64,000 nt of DNA from Doris montereyensis. Its lineage: Eukaryota > Mollusca > Gastropoda > Nudibranchia > Dorididae. This document shows positions 53,460 to 62,428 of this stretch, one piece after another; positions within the stretch are counted from its first letter, which is position 1, and every line of letters begins with the position of its first letter. The position numbers were made by a program, and so were the translations under genes. The DNA is taken from the NCBI GenBank assembly GCA_037039925.1, contig JAXRKP010000252.1:208401-272400 (forward strand), in the 5' to 3' direction. The notes beneath the pieces are model-generated. The model had not been told where the DNA came from and made no database searches. It saw only the letters and a list, made by a program, of their open reading frames with translations.

Positions 53460-54170
53460 AAATGACCCTGAACCTACAAATCTTACATACTAGGCTAGGT
53501 ATGATCAATGATTGGAGCTGATTTCAAAGAGTTTCGACACTTTAATCAATTTAGAACTAGGCAGTCTAAATCAAACATGACATGGGTGGCTCACAGAATC
53601 TTCATTACCTGATAGAAATTTGGAAGAATTTAATGAACATGGATACAATTAACAACCCAAAATGTAGGCTCTGATTATACATGATCACCATTTTATTCAA
53701 TACCAGGCTTAATATCAATGGTCTAAGAGGTCTTGGTTGCTGTGTATCACATATTGTTTATTGTTACAGATTTTAACAATTAACTTAAGACCACTTTTGT
53801 TTTCAAGACCTGTTTCAAAAGATCATGTACAAATTTAAAAAATCAGAACTTTTAAAGGGCCTAAAGACTCAGCAAGAAACCTGAAGAAGCACCCCCCCAC
53901 CCCCAATTACTCTATTTGGTATGTTAGGAATCTTCAATGACAACACCACCATAGATTGTTTGTTAAAGCAGTGGATTAATCATTTTGAATGAAATCTAGG
54001 GCAAATAAATAGAACAGTAATAAAAAACTTAATTACTGCGGGTTCAGTCATTTGTCATAAGACAGAATTCTGGATCCTAATACATAAGCCTGTACACGCA
54101 TTGATCTCTGGTCTCAAGATCGTAACGAAGGTATCTAATACAATTTTTATCACTAAATGGTCTGACTTAC
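53460..54170. other. Anonymous intronic stretch
   Basis: No gene recognised. A C-run at 53890-53902 is the only notable tract. Confidence 0.45.
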
Positions 54171-54377
54171 TTGCCAACAATAGCCAGATTCATGTGCAAT
54201 TTCCTCATTATATTCTTTCACCCCTCCATATGGACCAAACTGAGTTCTGACAGGAAAGTCCTGAAGTGCGTAAACACCGAGACCAGCATTTGATATTTTA
54301 GATTTTCTTATCTGCAGACCTAGTGGCAATGTCCTTTTACAATATTCCAAGTCCTTGCCCTTCAAACCTGTGTCTAC
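54171..54377 (-). CDS. PRDM9: PRDM9-like exon SET-a (start of PR/SET domain)
   Basis: 69 codons between the acceptor TTGATTTCAG and the donor GTAAGT (54170-54165), phase 0 at both ends. Reads KRTLPLGLQIRKSKISNAGL, GVYALQDFPVRTQFGPYGGV, then EEIAHESGYCWQ. It aligns with human PRDM9 LPPGLRIGPS...AGLGVW...FGPYEG...SGYSW. The FGPY-G turn that contacts the cofactor is intact. The domain continues without a gap into SET-b (Q then VYKDGK). Confidence 0.95.
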
Positions 54378-54457
54378 CTGAAATCAATAGACCAAAAGCA
54401 AAGACATATAAATATGCATTAGGAGGTTTTAAATTAATTCACTGACTTTCACAGCAT

Positions 54458-54545
54458 GATACAGTAGTCTCAGCCAAAATGCACGGTCCACGGGTGACAA
54501 AATTTGTGCATTTTGGCGAAGGTACATTTTGACGGAGTCAAGGGC
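54458..54545. mobile_element. Short element sharing ends with the 40.1 kb MITE
   Basis: ACAGTAGTCTCAGCCAAAATG followed by CACGGT and the mirrored GTGCATTTTGGC form a small hairpin. The first part matches 40105-40145 (ACAGTAGTCTC-x-ACCAAATTGCACG...AAAATGCACGG). A TA precedes both copies. Confidence 0.45.
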
Positions 54546-55286
54546 CACAACCTATTCCATGTATTTGGATTGCCATTCTCGTTTTGTTTGTTGTTTGTTT
54601 GGGTTTTGTTTGTTGTTACTTGGTTTGAGGATAAGACCCAATTATAGCCTGGACCTCTCCTCATAGAGTGTTTATTCTTCTCTCACTCAAGACCATTACA
54701 AGATGGGATGGGATGGTGGAGACATTCGGCAACTAGGAACATTTTTTTAATTTGTTGACACGCATATCATACGGATTATGATCTCCATGGGTAAATGTGA
54801 CACTGAAACAAGGTCTTTCCTAGATTTTCTCACCATGATCAAGAGACAGATGATCAGAGTGTCTGTCTGGTAGACCTTCATCAACGGCCGAGTCGGGAGG
54901 AAACGGGTGGATAAGGGTGCCAAGAGCAGAGATAGCCAAGACTAGGCATTGTCGTGTGCACATAGTTAACACAGGTCTAGATGCCACACACACATACACA
55001 CACGTGCATGATAGATGTATGTGTGTGTGTAATGTTGGCAATGGACCACCAATCATGTGATTGATTAATTTTTTCACCATGTCCTACCTCTACCACTGCC
55101 ATCCACTCTAATCTCTTTCTCTATCTCCTTTTGTTTTCTTTAGTTAGCAATGACCAGTTCATCGGCATAGTGTCTCTTCACTATGCCCCCCCCCTCCCAA
55201 CTTCCTTCCTGCTCGCGTCAACACCGTCTTCCTTACCTGCTCCAGGAATCTGTTTGCTTCACTGAAGACGAGACAAACACAAGGAA
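54546..55286. other. Anonymous intronic stretch
   Basis: No gene. A short CA/TG microsatellite pair that can fold back lies at 54987-55032. Confidence 0.5.
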
Positions 55287-55498
55287 CAGACTGAAAAAAA
55301 AACCCTGGCCACCATGAAGAATGAACCCGCGACTTCTGTGTCAGTTCCCATCGCAACCCAAAGTTAACTTCAATTCTTAAAAGTCGCTGGTTTGATGCTC
55401 ATGGTGGCCAGGGTTTTTTCTGTCTACTCTTTGTATTCGTCTTGTCTTTGTTATTACGTGCTTTAATATTATTCAATGTTATTTCCTTCACTGAAAAT
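55287..55498. mobile_element. SINE family D pieces, head (minus) and body (plus), forming a hairpin
   Basis: 55290-55378 in complement is a tRNA-like head (GTCGCGGGTTCATTCTTCAT then GGTGGCCAGGGTTTTTT). 55399-55498 is the plus-strand body (CATGGTGGCCAGGGTTTTTT, CTGTCTACTCTTTGTATTCG, CTTTAATATTATTCAATG, TTTCCTTCACTG). The shared 23 bp around GGTGGCCAGGG make a head-to-head inverted pair with about 80 bp between. Confidence 0.7.
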
Positions 55499-55499
55499 A

Positions 55500-55849
55500 A
55501 CCAGGCGCCTCGACTGAAACGAACTGAAAACATACATGTAGTATCCAGTTTACATCCATCACAAATTTTAATATTTGAGATGTAACCAACTGAAAGTGAA
55601 CAAATGTGATCCAGTGTGTGTGTATACCTTTGATTTCCTTCTTTACCTGATAGCTACACAGCAAGAACATGTATTTCATGGTCATGTCATAAATACTTTG
55701 AGCATGAAGGGAATATAGGTGAGGCATTGGAAATAATCAAGTCTGAAACTAGATCTGGATAAAAAATAAATGAGGAAAAGACATCAACAAGTCTGTTGAG
55801 CTACCCCATAAGGAATCTATTACTATTAAAAAGAATTAAGCATGCACAC
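55500..55849. other. Anonymous intronic stretch with a diverged duplication
   Basis: 55637-55735 (CTGATAGCTACA, TCATAAATACTTTGAG, GGTGAG) is a diverged copy of 56048-56140. No exon. Confidence 0.45.
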
Positions 55850-55926
55850 CTGCTGATCAGCCACTGTGATAAGAGGTCCGTGAACAGGACAATCACCAGC
55901 ATACTCCATGTTACATTCTTCACAAT
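55850..55926 (-). CDS. PRDM9: PRDM9-like pre-SET zinc knuckle exon
   Basis: 77 bp between the acceptor GATTTTCAG (AG 55928-55927) and the donor GTGTGC (55849-55844). Starting in phase 1 it encodes the rest of Tyr, then CEECNMEYAGDCPVHGPLIT and VADQQ. The C-x2-C...C-P-x-H set matches the human PRDM9 knuckle (YCEMC...DSCAAHGPP), which packs on the SET domain. With the previous exon the junction reads DDDDFLYCEEC, matching DDDYLYCEMC. Confidence 0.95.
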
Positions 55927-56845
55927 CTGAAAATCATGAAGACTTATTGTGTAATGAGCTTAAACGCTACACTTAATTTGTGAGTACATGAAAGCATTAT
56001 CAAATTTTCAGAATTGGTGCAAATAGTTACATTATTCTTTTTCCTTAATCTGATAGCTACAAACAAAATACATATATTTCTTCTTCAAGTCATAAATATT
56101 TTGAGTATCCGATAAAGATTGGTGAGATGTTGAAAACACATGTAACAAAAATTGTAAAACAGATCTCAAACTGCTGTATTTTTTACTTAATCAATAATGT
56201 AATCACGACCTTCATTAAATTTCAACCTCATAACCAAAATTCTGGAAAGGGATGATAGAATTTATTGTCATCAATACTTTGTATCTATCATAACACGTAC
56301 ACTTGGATAAAAACAGTTCTGATGAACTATAGTAAAAGTCAACATGAAGTAATATTAAAGATACAACCATAATGGAATTGGACATGAAAGAAAACAAGCA
56401 AAAGGAGCTGTACGATTTGATTGAAAAGTGAACGCCAAAGTCAACTATTGTGATAAATGAAGGACAAAGAAGATGGTATCGAACAACACAAACTTTTTCA
56501 AAGTCATCTGAATCTGACAAACAAAACCTCACCAAAGACAGCAATACCAAATAAACCTTCATAGATCATTAACCTGTCTACTATCATGTTTTCCTGAGGT
56601 GATTATTTTACACTGACGACAATAAGATTACAAATGAAATTGTTCTATGACGGACACACTATTTAACATTGGGAAAAACAAAACATACCAGAAAAATCAT
56701 TAAACTTTTTCACTACTTTGCCCTAAACTGTAATCTCTTATCAGTTATGCCCACATTCAAGTCAAAGTGCATCACCAATGGCAATTTAAAGGCGACTCCT
56801 TCCATTGCTAAATAATATTCTTTTAAATTTTATTTTATTCTCTTT
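55927..56845. other. Anonymous intronic stretch
   Basis: No exon or element recognised apart from the diverged duplicate at 56048-56140. The minus-strand open frame 56562-56215 shows no motif and is probably chance. Confidence 0.45.
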
Positions 56846-57102
56846 TACCCACATCCACAGGTGATCTCAGGGTTTTGGTAGCATTTTCAACTTTGTCCTG
56901 ACTACCCTGTAAACAGCCATGGGATCTTTAACATGCAGTGCTGTGATCAGTACATGGCACTTCCTTTATATCGTCCATCCCCGATGGGACTAGGTGTCAA
57001 TCGACCTACCTGAATCAGGGGGCTAGATTTTACTCGAAAAAACTCCAGAAAACTTTTTGGTTGAGAGGTCGACACTTTGTCTTTGGACAACTGAGTCCCC
57101 TC
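56846..57102 (-). mobile_element. SINE family B, copy 5
   Basis: In complement: GGGGACTCAGTTGTCCAAAG head, TTGATTGACACCTAGTCCCA, GTACTGATCACAGCACTGCA, and the end GATCACCTGTGGATGTGGGT then AAAAGAGAATAAAATA. Part of the head-to-body region (the GGTTCGAGCCC B-box part) is deleted. Confidence 0.82.
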
Positions 57103-58352
57103 ACTCAATAAAAACAATATCCACTATATATAAGATGCAATGTGGATAATATATGTTACTGGTGTTAAGGGATCCCATTACTTTGGCAAAGACAATAAAA
57201 ATTTAAAAGTAGAGGCCTAAAAATTATAGTAGAAAATTATGGGACAATTAAGTACCTTTTTTTAAACATGGAAACATTATTGCATGTAAGAAATTTACAG
57301 GTAAATAATACACTTTCACATTATCGAAGACAAAATCATGACAAAAGCTTGTATTATAATTAAATAAATCAAAGTATCAACCAATATTTGAATGAATGTT
57401 TCAAAGGGCTTAAGATAGAAGTATTTGACTTTTACTAATAATCTTAAAGCTTCTTTAACTTTAATCCTTCAAAAACAAAACAAAAAGAAGGCAAAAACAG
57501 ATAGCTAAACACTTTTCCCGTAGTTATTTGATGGATTAATACAAAAGATTTCCGCCCGTTACATCACAACTTATCATGTCATATGTCATGAATACTGAGT
57601 ATTTCTGCAATCATTCAGCTTCATATGACTGAGATTAATCATTTTATATCTCAACCTAAGGAAGAGATAAATACTGATCAAAATATAAAAAAAATCGTTC
57701 ATTAAGATCAAATAAATTAACATAAAATGTAGGTATAGGGGGTCAAAGCCCAGCATAATGTAACAACAGGAAAATCAAAACCACCAAACAGAAACAGAAC
57801 ATAAAAGTAAAATGTTCATGTACAGAATCAACAAAATAAGATGAATAAGGGGAGGAATATGATCATATATATAATATCATTACCAATATTAAAATCAGAT
57901 CAGTGTGTTCATATTATTAAGTGCATCAAAATGGATCAAAACTTAAAATCTTCCTTTCTTTTCTTGTCCAGAAATCAATTCAGTTATTTTCATTTAAAGA
58001 TCCCAAATTCAAGCAAAATTGGTAAAATCTCTGGTTTGCTCATTCTAACATAAAGCTTAAACAAATAAAACTGTTCCATGTAACAAATGCTAAAACCTCA
58101 TTACGTTAGATGGTGTTGCTGAGGGACATAATATCAAAATATCATTGGGTTCATACTCCGTACTACACATTGTTTTCATTTCCTACACCAGTTTCTATCT
58201 TTTTAAAAATAATTGTGTTTCTTTATATCCTTTAAAAAAAAAGTTCAATAATTAGGGGTGGGTGGAAGGTGGAGCATACAAAAATGGCAAGCCTAAAAAA
58301 CAATCAAAACAAAAACAACAAACAAAACCGTTAAGCAATTGTCAGTACATAC
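57103..58352. other. Anonymous intronic stretch
   Basis: No gene or named element recognised in about 1.25 kb of AT-rich sequence. Confidence 0.45.
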
Positions 58353-58470
58353 ACAAAAAATCATCATCATCTGGAATAGCCAATGACATGTATTTGACAA
58401 TTCTCTGGCTCCTCAATGGGTACTGGTGGTTCTCTTGTTTTTGGTTGACCATTTTGAGACTGCGCCCCGG
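58353..58470 (-). CDS. PRDM9: PRDM9-like SSXRD-like exon
   Basis: 118 bp, from an acceptor at 58472-58471 (weak tract) to the donor GTATGT (58352-58347). It encodes PGRSLKMVNQKQENHQYPLR, SQRIVKYMSLAIPDDDDFL and the first base of Tyr. The YPLRSQR...Y...PDDDDFL segment matches the PRDM9 stretch YSLRxRxxxxYxExSxPxDDDYL just before the knuckle. Phase 0 in, phase 1 out, both in agreement with the neighbours. The exact 5' edge is the least certain of the exon set. Confidence 0.85.
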
Positions 58471-58779
58471 CTTTTTATTTTTACAAAGAATACAAAACAT
58501 TGTGAGAGACACTGCTATGCTAGATACATTTTGATAGATACATTTGGGTAGTAAGAGATAGCATGGGGTTCTGCATTTTAATTTTGTTGTAATGAAGAGA
58601 AAAGGAGAAAGGCTAAGATGTACAGAGTAGCTGCCAGATGACATTTTGTTTCATAGTTCCCTATAGCATAAATGGAAATAAAGAATTCTGTTCCAATCCA
58701 AACAAGAGAGATAACGTAAGAGGGATAACTGAGCCTTTGCGATACTCTTTTATGTCTGATATGTCTATGAGTTTTTGAT

Positions 58780-59390
58780 ATTTGATTTGATTTCATTTGA
58801 TGTACCCACATCCACAGCTAAAGCGGCATCGGTGGCCGAGCGGTTTGGCTGCCAGACTGGGGATCATGAGCTAGGTCGGACGTTGTGTTCCTTGGGAAAG
58901 ACATTTAGCACGCATTTTCCCCACTCCACCCAGGTGCAAATGGGTACAGCACTAGCTTGGGAGTAAAAACCTGCGTCAACTAGCATCCTGACCAGGAGGT
59001 GATTATTGTCACCTGTTCCGCTTCACGCTATAGAAACTGGCATAAGCTCCGATTCTATAGGCCTTAAGACGTTAAGGGCCTTGAAGGTACTTTTTTACTT
59101 TTACATCCACAACTAAGGTGATCTCTGGGTTTTAGGTAAGATTTTTGATTTTACCCAAACAGTTCTGTAAACAGCCAGGGGATCTTTAACGTGCACAGAG
59201 TGTTGTGATCTGCACACGGACCTCCTTTTTATCGTCCGTCTCCAATGGGACTAGGTGTCGATCCACCTGCCTCGACCAGGATTTTGCTCGAAAAAAATAC
59301 AGAAAAATTTTCAAACGTTGGCAGGGCTCAAACCCACTACCTTCTGGTTGAGAGGCCGACACCTTGTCTCTGGACTTCCAAGTCCCCCGA
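58780..59390 (-). mobile_element. SINE family B, copy 6, split by SINE A
   Basis: The tail (TTTGATTTGATTTCATTTGA) and ACCCACATCCACAGCTAAAG lie at 58780-58823. The rest resumes at 59103 (ACATCCACAACTAAGGTGAT) and runs to the head GGGGGACTTGGAAGTCCAGA in complement at about 59387. Both boxes are present (GTGGGTTTGAGCCCTGCC in complement). Confidence 0.88.
58824..59100 (+). mobile_element. SINE family A, copy 2, nested in SINE B
   Basis: Head GCATCGGTGGCCGAGCGGTT, body TTCCTTGGGAAAGACATTTA, GCACGCATTTTCCCCACTCC, AGGTGCAAATGGGTACAGCA, CTTGGGAGTAAAAACCTGCG, TTCACGCTATAGAAACTGGC, and an end with TTAAGGGCCTTGAAGG. ACATCCACAGCTAA before it and ACATCCACAACTAA after it are the target duplication (one mismatch). 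Confidence 0.9.
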
Positions 59391-60425
59391 GTTTCTAGAA
59401 AACTCCTTGCATCAACTCACTGCTAATATGTTTAATGCATTATTTAATCAATAATTCCATAATGTCTTTGATGATGTGAGCAATTTAATACCACTGATCA
59501 TATATCTGGGGGTTTTTTGGTTGCAAACCTATTTCCTGACAAAGGAATAGTAACATTTTTAACAAAAGAATTTAAACTATATTCAAGTAAGCAAAACTTA
59601 AAAACAAAAGTCTGAATCACCAATTTCTCAAAAAGAAAAGATCCCATCAGTCTTGAAAAACATTTAATGTTTAAATAAATTTACGATTAGGAGTGTGGTG
59701 TAGAAAAAGATTCTAACGAGACAGAGCATTGAAATTATTACTCAACTTAACTCTGAGACTTACAGAAAGGTAATTAGGAGGGGTGGATAAGCGTGTGAAT
59801 TATAGATCAGCAAAAGACTAATATGTGAGAGGACATGCACAGTGATCTATTTTCACATATCATAGAAAATACAACTGAATAATAAATAAATATAACGATG
59901 TAAAAAAAATTGTGAATAGCCCTGAAAAGGTGGATAAGGAGTGTCTCTATAAGTTCATAAGATAAAGAAAGGCGGGTAGATGTGATTGAATTTGGTTGCT
60001 TAACGTCTTTGAATCATTTCATTATTGATCATTTCCTTTACATTTTGGATTGATAAAAATTTGCTTTCATTCTGAAGAGAAAATAGAGCAACCACAAAAT
60101 GTTCATGATAGCCATCACTATCTATTGTTCTTTTCGGGGGCTTTACTTCACATTTGATTGTTTTTTCTTCATCCTACAGATATTTTCCTGCAGAACTGTT
60201 TTTAATACTTTTTTTATTCACACATGAGGAAAGCTTTCTGAATAAGTTATAAGGATTTGAAGATGATGTGAATCAACAGTTTTGGTTGCATTTCTCAAAA
60301 TCCCACATAACAAGATTAAATGAATACTAAAGCAATTAAGGAGAGCTGTCAATAAGAAGTCATCAGATGGGACAGACGTGGAAACTATATACCATCATGC
60401 TTATCCCATGTGTTGATGTACGTAC
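59391..60425. other. Anonymous intronic stretch
   Basis: No exon or element recognised. Confidence 0.45.
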
Positions 60426-60517
60426 CATCTTTTTGGCCCTTTTTGTGGTCTGATTTGCATTTTTCCTTTTTCTTTTCTTTCCATAGGTAAACCGAGGAAC
60501 AAATGGTTTGTTATGAC
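60426..60517 (-). CDS. PRDM9: PRDM9-like basic linker exon
   Basis: 92 bp between the acceptor CTCTAATTTCAG and the donor GTACGT (60425-60420). In the frame required downstream it reads (G)HNKPFVPRFTYGKKRKRKNA, then NQTTKRAKKM. It is strongly basic and looks like a nuclear localisation stretch between the KRAB-like part and the SSXRD part; human PRDM9 has basic residues in the same area. It ends in phase 0 and joins the next exon in frame. There is no specific motif, so assignment rests on splice sites, phase and position. Confidence 0.65.
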
Positions 60518-60587
60518 CTGAAATTAGAGATATCAGGATTTCCATACACGAAGCAAATGTGTGCTGACAGGTTAGATTCTATCGATA

Positions 60588-60682
60588 CAAAAAAAAAAAA
60601 GAATTCTGTTTATTCCTGTTTTTGTCGTCTTTGTTCCTGCGGGGCTTAAATATTATTATATGTATTTATGCTTTACTGAATG
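60588..60682 (+). mobile_element. SINE family D, 3' body, copy 4
   Basis: Reads GAATTCTGTTTATTCCTGTT, TTGTCGTCTTTGTTCCTGCG, GGGCTTAAATATTATTATAT and TGCTTTACTG, after a poly-A run. No head part. Confidence 0.6.
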
Positions 60683-60989
60683 ATCAATATGCACTATGGC
60701 ACCTCTTAGAGGGACACTTTAATAAACGGCAATAACAAATCAACGAATATGACACCACAAGCAATTCTATTTTACCTTTATTTGTAGAGGAATTGACTAT
60801 TTTAATCTTCAATGATGCAACTCGAGTGTTGGTTTAAAGTATCCATTCTCATGATTAAACCAAACCCTAATGAACTGAGATAACAAATGTTTATATTATT
60901 ATTACTGGATGGTTGTCCTATATTTGACAGCACTGACCATATGAGTTGAACTAATTTTTTACCAACTATTACTGCCTTCAAATAATACA

Positions 60990-61216
60990 CAATATAAGCA
61001 AAAAGACAAGCATGTTTTTTTCTATGCTTCCAATAGCTACCCATTCTACAGTATCATACGTCGACGGGCTAAAATATCTATTCACTATTCCATCGAATGC
61101 CAAGAATGAGATGTCTTTCGGTTGATGAGGTCCTAAATGTTTTATTTGTAGCTTATCCTCAAGCTTCAAACTTTCGAAGTTATTGTTTAAAAGAAACTCT
61201 TCCTCATTCATCGTTA
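60990..61216 (-). pseudogene. hAT/ZMYM-like TTF-type zinc finger fragment
   Basis: Minus-strand text IKHLGPHQPKDISFLAFDG then RYFSPSTYDTVEWVAIGS and FLLILC resembles the N-terminal TTF-type finger of hAT-like transposases (GPxQP...RxFxxxWYxxxxWLxYS...FCxxC). Key Trp and Cys residues are changed, so it is a decayed copy lying in the intron after the first visible PRDM9-like exon. Confidence 0.45.
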
Positions 61217-61436
61217 AAATAATAAACACAGAAATCACAGTAATACAAAATAACAACTATGAGCACACAGATCTATCTACAAAGAAACTTTAATAAGACT
61301 CATCAAGTAACAAATACCCTCTCACTGCGGTGATTTGTTTGTAACTATAATATCATCAGCTTGGCATTAAGTTAGCTGGTAAAATAATTGTCATTCTTTT
61401 TTCTTTTCTGAATTTTGGAATTCTAAGAAGTTTATA

Positions 61437-61620
61437 AATACGAGGGTGGGATGAAAAGTAAAGCTTGTTACCCCATAACTTTTATATTTTCAACACTTTT
61501 TGCACAAATGATACACCAAAAGAAAACTTAGAATCTCAGCTACATGTTACTTTTTATTCTAGGACTATTTGTATACCATGTTAGTTCTTGGATCAAATTT
61601 GAATTGAGTCAAAACAGCAA
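61437..61620. mobile_element. mariner-like terminal fragment
   Basis: TA followed by CGAGGGTGGGATGAAAAGTA and ACCCCATAACTTTTATA resembles the 5' end of mariner elements (CGAGGGTG-x-x-x-x-AAAAGT...). No transposase frame and no second end were found. Confidence 0.4.
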
Positions 61621-61659
61621 TGATAAATATTCAATAATAAAATAAAAGTTAAAACTTAC

Positions 61660-61808
61660 CTCTTTCTACGGCCTGGATTTTCTCAAGAGCTGAGTCCATT
61701 CTGAATCTGAATCATCAGATGACTCATCTAAAACTGAAAGCGATAATGTCTGCTTCCTGTTAAAAGATTTTTTCTTCAGCATGAACTCAGGGGGGTTCAC
61801 AGGCAGAC
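61660..61808 (-). CDS. PRDM9: PRDM9-like KRAB-adjacent acidic exon
   Basis: After the acceptor CTGTTCTAG (AG 61810-61809) the frame reads (G)LPVNPPEFMLKKKSFNRKQ, TLSLSVLDESSDDSDSEW, then TQLLRKSRP and TAG just before the donor GTAAGT (61659-61654). The first part matches the end of the PRDM9 KRAB region (GLRAxRPAFMxHRRQ...DDTEDSDEEW). The exon is 149 bp: entering in phase 1 it leaves in phase 0, but the next exon needs phase 1, and the +1 frame is open from about 61705 to the donor (MDSALEKIQAVER). A one-base indel after DSEW would explain both the stop and the phase. Confidence 0.82.
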
Positions 61809-62130
61809 CTAGAACAGTAAAAGAATTTTTTGTTAACAATATTTCAATGAATAGAAATTTCTATGATATTAAACAGCTTTGCATAAAATGAAATATTGGT
61901 ACACTAGAAAACATGATACATGATATACATTTTGCAAAAAGTTTAAAACAGCAAAAGTCCAGTTATTACAAATAGAATCTAGATCTAGATCTGCAACGCA
62001 ACTAGAAAATTTGATTCAAGGCCTTACCCTTTTCATTCATTAATCAATGACAACTAAAGATCAAATTATTAATTTGCTATTATTGCCTACTATCTATAAG
62101 CCATAAACCATCTAGTTAAGTAAAGAGAAA
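61809..62130. other. Anonymous stretch upstream of the first visible exon
   Basis: No KRAB N-terminal exon found. CTAGATCTAGATCTG lies at about 61978-61992. Confidence 0.45.
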
Positions 62131-62428
62131 GTAAAGTTCCTTCAAGGTCCTTACAGCCCATAGAGCTGGAGGTTATCCTAATTTCTATAACACAAAATGG
62201 AATAGATGATAATATTCACCTCTTGAACAGGATGCTAGCCTGTCACATGATTTTACTCCCAAGTTATGGTTGGTAATGTTCTTGCGACTGGGTCGAGTGG
62301 GAAAATTGCATGTAGAGTGTCTTTCCCAAGGAACACATTGGCAAATCTAGCATTGCTATGATTCGAACCCAGGACCTCATGATCCCAAGTCACCCAACTT
62401 AGTGACTGATGCCACTAAGTTTAGTAAA
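62131..62428 (-). mobile_element. SINE family A, copy 3
   Basis: In complement: GTGGCATCAGTCACTAAGTT head, B-box TGGGTTCGAATCATAG, then GTGTTCCTTGGGAAAGACAC, GCAATTTTCCCACTCGACCC, CTTGGGAGTAAAATCATGTG and GGACCTTGAAGGAACTTTAC at the end. About 290 bp. Confidence 0.87.

Noticed and set aside
56215..56562. 115-codon minus-strand open frame as a gene
   Set aside because: Hydrophobic AT-rich text without motif, splice sites or neighbours; it lies in an intron and is likely chance.
60978..61256. Candidate KRAB exon (KDISF...YFSPSTYD)
   Set aside because: It lies downstream of the KRAB-end exon and fits a TTF-type finger (GPHQP...RYFS) better.
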